Positions 20,949-33,077 of a DNA stretch of 64,000 nucleotides are shown here, piece by piece. The stretch spans positions 310,001-374,000 of the forward strand of contig VOPW01000001.1 of NCBI GenBank assembly GCA_007994965.1, in the 5' to 3' direction. Every line of letters starts with the position of its first letter. Position 1 is the first letter of the stretch. The notes beneath the pieces are model-generated. The model was not told where the DNA came from. It did not search any database and saw nothing but the letters and a program-made list of their open reading frames with translations. The position numbers and the translations under genes were made by a program. Source of the DNA: Piscinibacter aquaticus. GTDB taxonomy: Bacteria > Pseudomonadota > Gammaproteobacteria > Burkholderiales > Burkholderiaceae_C.

Positions 20949-22129
20949 ATGCAGCGGGCGACCCAGCAAGTGAACGAACTCTCCCCGATGGCCTGGATGG
21001 TGGCCAGCCAGTTCCTGATGTACGCCATCGGGTGGGGGCTGTGCAGCCTGATCGTGCGCGAGCAGCGCGACTCGGTGGCGCACTGGTCGCTGTTCATGGC
21101 GCTGCTCGGGCTCGGCTTCGTCCTCACCACGCAGCGCGGCGAGCCGCGCACGGCCTGGGCCTACGGGGGCGCCAACTTCTGCTTCACGGTGGGCTTCGTC
21201 GTGCTGCGCCGGGGCATGGAGCGCTTCATGGGCGTGGCCCCGGCCGACCGCGAGCATGTGCTGACGCTGGCGGTCTTCGGCGTGCTGTTCGCCCATCTGG
21301 GCCCGGGCGAGAACAACGCCGCATCCCGCGTGCTGCTGGCCTACGGCGCGCCGAGCTGGGTGCTGGCTCGCACGGCCATCTCGCTCCAGTCCGCCTTCCG
21401 GGCCGAGTTCGGCAACCGCATGGCGCCCGCGCTGGCCACGCCGGTGGCCCTCGTCCTCGCCGTCTTCGGCGCGCGCTTCGTGCAGCAGGCGCTGCATCCC
21501 GATCTCTCGATGGAGATGCACCGCTACACCGACGCCAACCGCGGCCTGCTCTATGCCTACGGCGTGATGGCGGCCACCTACAACTTCGGCTTCGTGGCGC
21601 TGCTGACGCTGCGCTACGTGCGCCGCCTTCGCGAGTTGACGCTGCACGATCCGCTCACCGGCCTGCTCAACCGCCGCGCACTCGACACCGAACTGCAGCG
21701 CGAATGGGCGCGGCTGCAGCGCGACGGCGCGCCGTTCGCGCTGCTCGCGCTCGATCTGGATCACTTCAAGCGCGTCAACGACCGCTACGGCCACCTCGTC
21801 GGCGACGAGGTGCTCGCCCAGACCGCCCAGCGCCTGCGCGATGCCGTGCGTGGCGCCGACCGGTGGCGCGCACCGGCGGCGAGGAGTTCGTGGTGCTGAT
21901 GCCGGAGACCGATGACGCCGGCGCCCGCTCGGCCGCCGAGCGGCTGCGCGCCGCTGTTTCTGGCTCGCCCTATGCGGTGTCGGCCGGCCCCTTGCCGCTG
22001 TCGGTCAGCGTCGGCGTGGCCACGGTGCGGCAACCCGGCCACGGGCCGCGCGATGCGCTGCAGCGGGCCGACCGCGCGCTCTACGCGGCCAAGGAGGGCG
22101 GCCGCGATCGCGTGGTGATGGCTGCCTGA
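20949..22129 (+). CDS. Second membrane diguanylate cyclase, GGDEF domain (one-base break)
   Basis: Same architecture as the gene upstream: a hydrophobic N-terminal half of five to six membrane segments and a GGDEF domain (DPLTGLLNRRALD, DLDHFKRVNDRYGH). The active site is GGEEF near residue 309, with an I-site RGAD five residues before it. The frame changes near 21862 inside DRVARTGGEEF: one base is missing in the run GACCGG. It lies 79 bases downstream of the first cyclase on the same strand, so the two may be cotranscribed. The membrane halves differ clearly, which argues for different input signals. Confidence 0.86.
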
Positions 22130-22136
22130 GCGCGCC

Positions 22137-24153
22137 TCAGCGGCTGCGGCGGCGCGCGCTGCCGCGCGGCCCGGGTCGTGCTGCTTCAGCCAGTCGAAGA
22201 ACTCGCCGTACCAGAGCTTCGAGTTGCGCGGCTTGAGGATCCAGTGGTTCTCGTCGGGGAACCACACCAGCCGCGCATCGACGCCGCGTGCCTTCAGTGT
22301 GTTGTAGTAGGCCGGGCCCTGGCCATCGGGCACGCGGTAGTCGAGCGCGCCGTGGATCACCAGCGTCGGCGTCTTCATCTTCCCGGCGAAGGCGTGCGGG
22401 CTCTGCGCATGCACGCGGGCCATGTCGTCCCAGTAGCTCGCGCCGAGCTCGCGCGGGAACCGGTGTAGGCGTCCTCGGCGAACATCGCCACCCAGTCGAA
22501 GCAGCCGGCGTGGCACACGTAGGCCCTGGTAGCGCCCGGGCTTCACGTGGCCGTTCATCCACGCGACCATGTAGCCGCCATAGCTGCCGCCGGTGGCGAA
22601 GACGCGCTGGCGGTCGACCCAGGGCTTCTTCAGCAGCCAGTCGGTGGCAGCCTCGATGTCCTGGAGTTCGAGTTCGCCCCAGCGGTGCGTGATGCTGTCG
22701 AGGAAGGCGTGGCCGAAGCCGCTCGAGCCGTGGTAGTTCACGCAGGCGACCACGTAGCCCTGGGCGGCGAACACGTGGTTGTTCCAGCGGTAGTGGAAGG
22801 TGTCGCCGCTGGCCGCATGCGGGCCGCCGTGGATGCTGTGCAGCAGCGGGTACTTCTTGCGCGCGTCGAAGCCGGGCGGATAGACCAGCCACATGTGCAC
22901 CTCGTCGCCCTGCGCGCCCTTGTAGCGCACGTCCTCGTGCGTGCCGAGCTTCAGCGTGACCAGCAGCTCGTCATTGAAGCGCTCCAGCCGGCGAGGCGGC
23001 TCGCCGTCGCGCAGCGCATGCACGCGCGCCGGATGGTCCATCGCATCGGCCGCGGTGACCACCACGCCCGCAGCCACGTCGAACGACTGCACCCAGCCGC
23101 CGGCAACGATGCGCGTGGCGCGCGCGCGCGAAGGTCGAAGCGCCAGAGGTGATTGCGCGCCTCGTGCTCGGCCGTGAAGCAGACCGACTGGCCGTCGTCG
23201 TCCCAGCGCAGCGGTGCGTGTACGGCGTGGTCCCAGGCGGCGCTCATCACCTTCCAGCGTCCGCCGCGCTCCAGCACCGCCAGCTGCCCCGGCAACGTGT
23301 GCCGCTTGCCCTGGTTCGCGGCGATGAAGGCGATGCGAGCGCCGTCGGCGCTGTAGCGCGGCGCCTCCATGTCCCAGCCCTTGTCGTGCGCGACCACGGT
23401 GATGCGGCGCGTGCGCAGGTCGATCTCGGCCAGCGCGCGGCAGTTGTCCATGCGCTTCTCGGGCGCCGGATCATGCGCAAAGACGATGTGCCGGCCGTCG
23501 CTGGAGACATCGAAGCAGTTCGCGTCCGGCTCGGCGCGCGACAGCTCGTGGCCGGTGCCCTCGAACAGGTCGACGATGCGGCCGCTGGCCACGTCGAGCA
23601 GGTGCAGGTGGGCCACGCGGCCCATCGGCACATGGTGGTCCCAGTAGCGGTACTGCGCCTCGCTGGTGACGTAGGCGGTTTCCTTGCGCTCCTTGAACTC
23701 CTTGAAGCGCACGGCCTGCGCACGCGTGCCGCGCAGCTCGGGCCAGACCCAGGCGACGAAGGCGATGCGCTTGCCGTCGGGCAGCCACTTGAACGATTCG
23801 ATGCCGGGTGCGAAGTCGCTGATGCGCCGCGCCTCGCCGCCATCGGGCGCGATCACGTAGAGCTGCGCGGTGCCGTCCTTCGCGCCCTGCTGCTCGCGCC
23901 GGGCGAGAAAGGCGATGCGCTCGCCGGTGGGCGACCGGGCCGGCTGGCCGTCCTTCTCGCCGCAGCTGGTCAGCCGCCGCGGCCCGCCGCCGAAGGTGGA
24001 GAGCAGCCACAGCGAGGTCTGGCCGCGGTTCTCCTCCATCGAGAAGCTCTGCACCGTGCAGACGGCCTGTGCGCCGTCGGGCGACAGCGACAGCGCGCCG
24101 AGGCGTTCGAACTTCCAGAGATCGTCGATGCCGATGGTTCGGCGCTGGGCCAT
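22137..24153 (-). CDS. S9 family serine peptidase, acylaminoacyl-peptidase-like (four one-base breaks)
   Basis: Prolyl-oligopeptidase-family enzyme of about 670 residues with an N-terminal beta-propeller (repeated SPDG, SSDG and SADGARIAF elements) and a C-terminal alpha/beta-hydrolase domain. The catalytic serine is in GGSYGGYMVAW near residue 521, the aspartate region is HGALDYRVP and the histidine is in DENHWILK. Breaks lie near 23120, 22527, 22460 and 22175. The one at 22527 looks like an extra G, and the others are losses. The corrected middle reads QAYVCHAGCFDWVAMFAEDA. The start is ATG 24153 (MAQRRTIGIDDLWKF). No signal peptide, so probably cytoplasmic. Confidence 0.83.
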
Positions 24154-24228
24154 GTCCACTCCTGATCGCGCGCCGGCCATCCCGGCGAGCGCGATTGTGA
24201 ACTGCCCGTGGCCGGCCGCCAGCCTCGA

Positions 24229-25779
24229 TCAGGCGGTGGCCGATTCGACGCGGAAGCGGTTCACCGTGCCGGCCAGCCGCTCGGTCTGGCTCGACAGGCT
24301 CTGCGCCGCCGCGGCCACCTGCTCGACCAGCGCCGCGTTCTGCTGCGTGCTGCCGTCGATGCCGCGCACCGATTCGTTGACCTCGCGGATGCGCTGGTGC
24401 TGGCTGCCCGAGGCCGCGGCGATCTCGGTGACGAGCGTCTGCATGCGGCCGACGCCGCCGACCAGATCGCCCATCGTGCCGCGCATCTGCTCGACCAGCG
24501 CCGAGCCCTGCTCGACCCGCTCGACGCTGGTGGTGATCAGCCCCTTGATTTCCTTGGCCGCTTCGGCGCTGCGCTGCGCGAGGCTGCGCACCTCGCCCGC
24601 CACCACGGCAAAGCCGCGGCCCTGCTCGCCGGCGCGCGCGGCTTCCACCGCCGCATTGAGCGCAAGGATGTTGGTCTGGAAGGCGATGCCGTCGATCACG
24701 CCGATGATGTCGGCGATGCGGCGCGACGACTCGCTGATGCCCTGCATCTTCTCGACCACCTCGACCATCGCGCGGCCGCCCTGTTCGGCGATCGCACCGG
24801 TCTGCGTGACCACCGGCTCGCATCGCGCGCATGGCCGTTGTTCTCGGCCACGCTGTCGGTCAGCGAATCGAGCGTGGCCGAGGCTTCCTGCAGCGACGCG
24901 GCCGATTGCTCGGTGCGGTTGGACAGGTCGGCATTGCCGGTGCTGATCTCGGCGGCGGCGCCGCGGATGGCATCCGACGATTCGCGCACCGAGCGCACCA
25001 TGCCCGCGAGTTGCTCGGCCATCGACTGCAGCGCGCGCAGCAGCTGCGCGGCCTCGTCGCGGCCATCGGCGTTCAGGCGCACCGACAGATCGCCCTGCGC
25101 GACGCGCTCGGCGGCCTGCGCAGCCTGCTCCAGCGGGCGGGTCACCGACCGCGTCAGCATCAGCGCGAAAGCGGCGGCGGCGAGCGCCACCACGGCCAGC
25201 GCGGAGGCCAAGGCCAGCGCGCGACGGTCGTTCGAGACAGCAATCTCCGCCGCCTGAGCCGCGGCGCGCTCGGCCTGAACGCGGCCGAGCTGCTGCAGCG
25301 CGGCGCCCCACTCGGCCTGGATCGGTGCCGGGCGCGTGGTCAGCGTCTTGGCAGCCTCCTCACCGTCGAAGGCCATCGCGTAGCCGATCGCTTCCTGCAC
25401 GATCGGGTCGGCTTTGCCGCGCAGTTGCGAGGCCAGCGCGAGCAGCTCCTTCTCCTGCGCCGAGACGTCGAGCCGGGCGAAGTCGGCTTCCAGGCCGGCG
25501 AGCACCGACATCGACTTCTTGTAGGCCTCGACGTCGGCGTTGATCTTGTCGCCGGCGGTCTGCAGCCCGGCATTTCGGATCGAGGAGACCAGCTGCAGCT
25601 GGGCCTCGATCATGCCGTGCACCATGGCCACTCGGGCGGTCGTGGCACTGGCCGTTTCCGCCAGCGCCGCCTGTCCCTGGCGGCCCTGGAAGACGGCCAG
25701 CCCGAAGGCGAGCACGGAAGCGAGGATCACGCCGCCGAAGCCGAAGGCCGCGCGTGCCGATGCGATAGTTCGCGAACAT
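24229..25779 (-). CDS. Methyl-accepting chemotaxis protein (two one-base breaks)
   Basis: Chemoreceptor of about 516 residues. A short cytoplasmic N-terminus ([10 protein letters not shown]) and first membrane helix are followed by a periplasmic four-helix-bundle domain (Ala/Glu-rich, about 140 residues), a second membrane helix, a HAMP domain ([21 protein letters not shown]) and a cytoplasmic signalling domain with the invariant hairpin tip [20 protein letters not shown] that contacts CheA/CheW. No C-terminal CheR-tethering pentapeptide is seen. Breaks are near 25760 and 24825, one base each. The gene lies just downstream of a secreted Cache-domain gene on the same strand, suggesting joint sensing. 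Confidence 0.88.
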
Positions 25780-25822
25780 GGGGGCGGCCTTTCAGGGCGA
25801 GGTCGAACGCGCGTCGAGGGTC

Positions 25823-26284
25823 TTATTGCTTGGTGATTGCAACGGCCACGAAGGCCTCGGCGCCAGGGGCGCGCTTGACGAACATCGAGCGCTCCTCGAG
25901 CTTCTTGCTCACCGGGTTGATGAACTGGTAGTCGACCCAGCCCTCGCCCTTCTGCGCCGTCGCGATGAACTCCTTCACGAAGGCCTTGCCCGACGGGTCC
26001 TTGCTCTCCAGCGTGTCCTTGCCGCGCAGCTTCTCGTTCAGCGAGCTGGCCAGCACCACGCCCTTGAAGTCGACCACGTTGACGTTCATCTCCTTGGTCT
26101 TCCACTCGGCGCCGCTGTTGATGTCCTTGATCGCCTGCTCCAGTCCGACCTTCTTGATCTGGGTCACGGCGGCGTTGGCCTGGGCCTGGGCCTCGTCCTT
26201 CGTCGGGCTGGAAGCGTGGGCCGGCAGGGCGCTGCACAGCGACACGAACAGGGCCAGGGCGATGCGGCGGGTGAAGTGCGTCAT
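25823..26284 (-). CDS. Secreted single Cache-domain protein
   Basis: A 153-residue protein with a signal peptide (ALALFVSLCSALPAHA) and one small Cache-type ligand-binding domain, recognised by NVNVVDFKGVVLASSL, SGKAFVKEFIATAQKGEGWV and DYQFINPVSKKLEERSMFVK. Such domains usually sit in the periplasmic part of chemoreceptors. Here the domain is free and secreted, encoded 43 bases upstream of a receptor gene. It may present a ligand to that receptor, which is inference. The start ATG 26284 (MTHFTRRIALALF) fits a signal peptide. Intact. Confidence 0.8.
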   Translation of the reverse strand: MTHFTRRIALALFVSLCSALPAHASSPTKDEAQAQANAAVTQIKKVGLEQAIKDINSGAEWKTKEMNVNVVDFKGVVLASSLNEKLRGKDTLESKDPSGKAFVKEFIATAQKGEGWVDYQFINPVSKKLEERSMFVKRAPGAEAFVAVAITKQ

Positions 26285-26338
26285 GGGGTCCTCCGGGGGT
26301 ATGTGGAACACCCCTTTTCGGCGGACCGGGCCGGCACT

Positions 26339-26942
26339 TTAGGCCGGAGAAGACCGGCGCTGCAGCTGGAAGTCGAGATGCGTGAATCGTCGGCCATTCG
26401 GCCGCGGTGATGCTGTAGACGGCGGTGTCGCGCAAGGTGCCGTCGGGCATGCGCTGGTGGGCGCGCAGCACGCCGTCGAGCTGCGCACCGAGCCGCTCGA
26501 TGGCGCGGCGGCTCTGCACGTTCAGCCGGTGCGTGCGGAACTCCACGGCGATGCAGCCCAGCGCATCGAAGGCGTGGCCGAGCAGCAGCCGCTTGCACTG
26601 CGTGTTCAGCGCGCTGCGCTGCACCGAGCGCGCATACCAGGTCGAGCCGATCTCGACGCGGCGGTTCGCGCGGTCGATGTTCATGTAGGTGGTCATGCCG
26701 ACGACGCGGCCGCCGGCATCGAACACGGTGAAGGGCAGCATGCTGCCGCCGCGCTGCAGCGCGAGGCGCCGTTCGATCTCGGCCGCCATGCGCTCCGGCG
26801 CGGGCACGCTCGTGTACCAGAGCGTCCACAGCTCCCCGTCGCGCACCGCCTCGGACAGCGCCGGCGCATGACCTGCATTCAGCGGCTCGAGCCGCGCATG
26901 CGGCCCGGCCAGCACCACCGGCTGCAGCAGGTCGCCGTCCAT
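26339..26942 (-). CDS. GNAT family N-acetyltransferase, RimJ/RimL-like (one break near the end)
   Basis: Acetyl-CoA-dependent acetyltransferase of about 200 residues related to ribosomal-protein acetyltransferases. Family marks are ARLEPLNAGHAPALSEAVRD at the start, VGMTTYMNIDRANRRVEIGS in the core strands, and AVEFRTHRLNVQSRRAIERL, the acetyl-CoA pyrophosphate and C-terminal helix region. The acceptor is unknown. Near 26375 the reading frame shifts: the restored end reads HLDFQLQRRSSPA before TAA at 26339. As written, the frame would run on through two other genes, which is not credible. It lies just downstream of the MoxR gene on the same strand. Confidence 0.78.
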
Positions 26943-26949
26943 CGACTCC

Positions 26950-27792
<843 letters not shown>

Positions 27793-27842
27793 GGATCGCG
27801 CGCTGGGCGGAAAGTGCGGTCGGGCCAGTATATCGGCGCCCC

Positions 27843-27848
27843 TATAAT
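27843..27848 (+). promoter_or_regulatory. Sigma-70 type -10 box for the cytochrome gene
   Basis: A perfect TATAAT 38 bases upstream of the cytochrome c start codon, in the spacer divergent from the MoxR gene. The matching -35 position reads a weak TCGGGC, so the promoter may depend on an activator or on the -10 element. Confidence 0.55.
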
Positions 27849-27885
27849 CGCCCGCTGTCCCCGAAAAACTGCGCGTGCGTTGACG

Positions 27886-28535
27886 ATGAACAAAGCTCTC
27901 TCGATGATCCTCGTGCTGGCGGCTGTTGCCGGCTTCAGCGGCGCCGCTTCGGCCCAGGACGCCAAGGCCGGCGAGAAGAAGGCGGCCATGTGCATCGGCT
28001 GCCACGGCATCCCCGGCTACCAGGCCAGCTTCCCGGAAATTCACAAGGTGCCGATGATCTCCGGCCAGAGCGGCAAGTACATCGTCGCCGCGCTCAATGC
28101 CTACAAGAAGGGCGAGCGCAAGCACCCGACGATGAAGGGCATCGCCGCCTCGCTGACCGATCAGGACATGGCCGACCTCGGCGCCTTCTACGAAACCCAC
28201 GGCGGCCCGGCGAAGAATGCCGACGCCCCCGCGCCCACGCCGCCGGCCCAAGTGGCCGAGCTGCTGAAGAAGGGCAACTGCGCCTCCTGCCACGGCGAGA
28301 ACCTGAACAAGCCGATCGACCCGAGCTATCCCAAGCTCGCCGGTCAGCACGCCGACTACCTCTACGTGGCGCTGAAGGCCTACCAGACCGAGAACAACAG
28401 CCGGTGGGCCGCGCCAACGCCATCATGGCCGGCATGGCCAAGCCTTTCAGCCATGCCGAGCTGAAGCTGCTGGCCAACTACATCGCCTCGCTGCCGGGCG
28501 ACCTCAAGACGGTGCCCGAGTCGCGCTTCCGCTGA
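27886..28535 (+). CDS. Di-heme cytochrome c4-type protein (one-base break)
   Basis: Periplasmic electron carrier of about 216 residues with a cleavable signal peptide (LVLAAVAGFSGAASA) and two heme c sites: CIGCH near residue 36 and CASCH near residue 132. Each half ends with a methionine suitable as the distal heme ligand (HPTMKGIAASLTDQDMADL and AIMAGMAKPFSHAELKLL). The frame is lost near 28403 after QTENNSR. One extra G restores VGRANAIMAG and the stop at 28535. Cytochromes c4 feed electrons to terminal oxidases. The gene stands alone with its own promoter and a strong terminator. Confidence 0.88.
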
Positions 28536-28553
28536 ACCGGCTCCGCAACCGTG

Positions 28554-28581
28554 AAAAGCCGCTGGTTTCCAGCGGCTTTTT
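28554..28581 (+). terminator. Rho-independent terminator after the cytochrome gene
   Basis: A perfect 12-base inverted repeat, AAAAGCCGCTGG / CCAGCGGCTTTT, with a three-base loop and a run of T. It begins 19 bases after the cytochrome c stop codon. Confidence 0.9.
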
Positions 28582-28658
28582 CATTGGTGTGGCCGCTCAA
28601 GTCAGCCCGGCGCAGGCCGATACTCGAAGCAGCCGGTGCCGCCGGCTTATGCCGCGCC

Positions 28659-29927
28659 ATGCTGAAGAAGATTCCCGTCGAAGACCTGCGCCTGGGCATG
28701 CACCTGCACGCGATGTGCGGCGCATGGCTGGACCATCCCTTCTGGCGCACCAAGTTCATCCTGCGTGATCCGGCCGACCTGGAGAAGCTGCGCGCCAGCA
28801 ACGTCAAGGAGGTCTGGATCGACGCGGCCAAGGGCCGCGACGTCGAACCGGTCGAGGCCGGTGTGGCGCCGCGCCGCGATGGGCCGGGCGTTGCCGTGGC
28901 CGTGCGCGAACGCGCGGCGCCGGTGGTCGCCGAGGTGTCGCCGCCCGAGCCGCGCGCCAGTGCCGACATCGGCGCCGAACTGCAGCGTGCATCGGCGCTG
29001 GTCAACCAGTCGCGCGAGGCGGTGTCGTCGCTGTTCGCCGAGGCGCGCATGGGCCGCGCGCTCGATGCCGAGAAGTGCCTGCCGCTGGTCGACGAGATCG
29101 CTTCGTCGGTGTGGCGCAACCCGGGGGCGATCGTCAGCCTGGCCCGGCTGAAGACGCACGACGACTACACCTACATGCATTCGATGGCGGTGTGCGCGCT
29201 GATGGTGTCGCTCGGCCGCCAGCTCGGCATGGACGAGGCCACCGCGCGCGAGGTGGGCATGGCCGGCATGCTGCACGACATGGGCAAGGCGGCGATGCCG
29301 CTGGAGGTGCTCAACAAGCCGGGCAAGCTGACCGACGACGAATACGCGATCATGAAGACGCACCCGCAGCATGGCTACGAGCTGCTGCAGGAAGGCAAGG
29401 GCGTCGGCGAGATCGCGCTCGACGTCACGCTGCACCACCACGAGCGGCCCGACGGCCGCGGCTATCCGCACGGCACGGCGGGCGACGCGCTCAGCCGCGT
29501 GGCGCGCATGGGCGCGGTGTGCGATGTCTACGACGCGATCACCTCCAACCGGCCGTACAAGGCCGGCTGGGACCCGGCCGAGTCGATCGCCAAGATGGCT
29601 TCGTGGGCCGGCCAGTTCGACACGGAGATTTTCCAGGCCTTCGTGAAGAGCCTGGGCATCTACCCGATCGGCTCGCTGGTGCGCATGCGCTCGGGCAAGC
29701 TCGGCGTGGTGGTCGAGCAGAACGAGACCTCGCTGGTGTCGCCGAAAGTCAAGCTGTTCTTCTCGACGCGCTCGAACATGCCGATCGCCGTCGAGCTGGT
29801 CGATCTCTCGTCGCCCGGCTGCAACGACGCGATCGTGGCCCGCGAGAGCAATGCGCAGTGGAAATTCCCACACCTCGACGAGCTGTGGGCCGGACCCGAG
29901 GTGCTGAGGAAGCTGGGCAAGAGCTAA
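28659..29927 (+). CDS. HD-GYP domain cyclic di-GMP phosphodiesterase
   Basis: A 422-residue protein with an N-terminal DUF3391 domain (KKIPVEDLRLGMHLHAMCGA) and a C-terminal HD-GYP domain that hydrolyses c-di-GMP. Metal-ligand motifs are HSMAVCALM, LHDMGKAAMP near residue 205 (the HD pair), THPQHGYELL, and HHHERPDGRGYPHG near 262 containing the GYP triad. It would oppose the two GGDEF proteins upstream. The start ATG 28659 (MLKKIPVEDL) was chosen. The frame is open further upstream but that part overlaps the terminator. Intact. Its stop overlaps the end of the convergent cueR gene. Confidence 0.92.
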   Translation: MLKKIPVEDLRLGMHLHAMCGAWLDHPFWRTKFILRDPADLEKLRASNVKEVWIDAAKGRDVEPVEAGVAPRRDGPGVAVAVRERAAPVVAEVSPPEPRASADIGAELQRASALVNQSREAVSSLFAEARMGRALDAEKCLPLVDEIASSVWRNPGAIVSLARLKTHDDYTYMHSMAVCALMVSLGRQLGMDEATAREVGMAGMLHDMGKAAMPLEVLNKPGKLTDDEYAIMKTHPQHGYELLQEGKGVGEIALDVTLHHHERPDGRGYPHGTAGDALSRVARMGAVCDVYDAITSNRPYKAGWDPAESIAKMASWAGQFDTEIFQAFVKSLGIYPIGSLVRMRSGKLGVVVEQNETSLVSPKVKLFFSTRSNMPIAVELVDLSSPGCNDAIVARESNAQWKFPHLDELWAGPEVLRKLGKS

Positions 29928-30317
29928 TCCGACCGGCCGCCGGCCGGTCGTCGAGGATCGGGCAGTCGGGCCGCTCGTCGCCGTGGCAGCAGTGCGCCGG
30001 GTGCTGCAGCGTGCGCTGCATCGCGCGCATCTCGTCGATGCGGCGCTGCAGGTCGGCGGCATGTTCCAGCGCGACGCGCTTGACGTCCTTGCTGCTGCGC
30101 CGGCGGTTGCGCCACAGGCCGAGCAGCGTCTCGATCTCCGGCAGGCCGAAGCCGAGGTCACGCGCGCGGCGGATGAAGCGCAGCGTGTGCACCGTGGCCT
30201 CGTCGTACTGCCGGTAGCCGGCTTCGGTGCGCGGCACCTCGGGCAGCAGGCCCAGCGTCTCGTAGTGGCGGATCATCTTGGCCGAGACGGCCGAGCGCTT
30301 CGCGGCTTCGCCGATGT

Positions 30318-30321
<4 letters not shown>
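29924..30321 (-). CDS. cueR: CueR-type copper-responsive MerR regulator (one-base break near the end)
   Basis: MerR-family activator of about 132 residues. A winged helix at the N-terminus ([20 protein letters not shown]) is followed by the dimerisation helix and the metal loop with [13 protein letters not shown], the two-cysteine arrangement of Cu(I)-sensing CueR. Near 29945 one missing base would bring the frame to TAG at 29924, matching the usual short tail after CPILDD. Without it the frame runs far into the HD-GYP gene. Its ATG overlaps the copA stop (ATGA). CueR-type operators lie ahead of copA and copZ. Confidence 0.85.
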
Positions 30322-32707
<2,386 letters not shown>

Positions 32708-32721
32708 GCGCTGCAGTCTGG

Positions 32722-32742
32722 ACCTTGACATCATGTCAGGGT
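32722..32742 (-). promoter_or_regulatory. CueR operator and 19-bp-spaced promoter of copA
   Basis: A dyad with half-sites ACCTTGAC and GTCAGGGT (one mismatch) separated by five bases. On the minus strand a -35 TTGACC (32740-32745) and a -10 CAGACT (32715-32720) are 19 bases apart, the over-long spacing that MerR-family activators such as CueR correct by twisting the DNA. The dyad fills this spacer, as expected. Confidence 0.82.
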
Positions 32743-32773
32743 CAAGCGCTGTCTCGTTTGATCTTTTCGCTTG

Positions 32774-32794
32774 ACCTTGCCACGGTGTCAAGGT
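32774..32794 (+). promoter_or_regulatory. CueR operator and 19-bp-spaced promoter of copZ
   Basis: A dyad with perfect six-base arms ACCTTG and CAAGGT spaced by nine bases. The plus-strand -35 TTGACC (32771-32776) and -10 TATCGT (32796-32801) are again exactly 19 bases apart. The start codon of copZ is about 32 bases further on, with a GGAG ribosome-binding site just before it. Confidence 0.85.
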
Positions 32795-32833
32795 CTATCG
32801 TTTGCCCATCCGTCACCCTCACTGGAGATCTCC

Positions 32834-33025
32834 ATGATCGAACTGACCCTGCCCGACATGACCTGCGGCCACTGCGTCAAGACCGTCACCGGCACGGTGC
32901 AGAAGCTCGACGCCGCTGCCCAGGTGCAATGCGACCTCGCCACCCACACCGTGCGCATCGAGACGACGCAGAGCGCCGAGACCGTCAAGCAGGCGCTTGC
33001 CGAAGAGGGCTACCCGGCGCGCTGA
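32834..33025 (+). CDS. copZ: CopZ-like copper chaperone, HMA domain
   Basis: A 63-residue soluble protein consisting of one heavy-metal-associated domain. The copper-binding pair is in PDMTCGHCVKTVTG, and the ending EEGYPAR is typical. It should carry Cu(I) in the cytoplasm and hand it to CopA. It is divergent from copA, with its own CueR-type operator, so both are expected to be induced by copper through CueR. Intact. Confidence 0.9.
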   Translation: MIELTLPDMTCGHCVKTVTGTVQKLDAAAQVQCDLATHTVRIETTQSAETVKQALAEEGYPAR

Positions 33026-33077
33026 GCCGCGCCCGCCCCTACACTGCGGCCACTTCAAACCTCATGGAGTGGACCGC

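Noticed and set aside
24696..26942. A single 748-codon frame that would fuse the GNAT enzyme to the chemoreceptor
   Set aside because: The middle reads antisense-like through the Cache gene in another frame. Both ends belong to separate known families with their own starts, so the run is an accident of high GC plus frame breaks.
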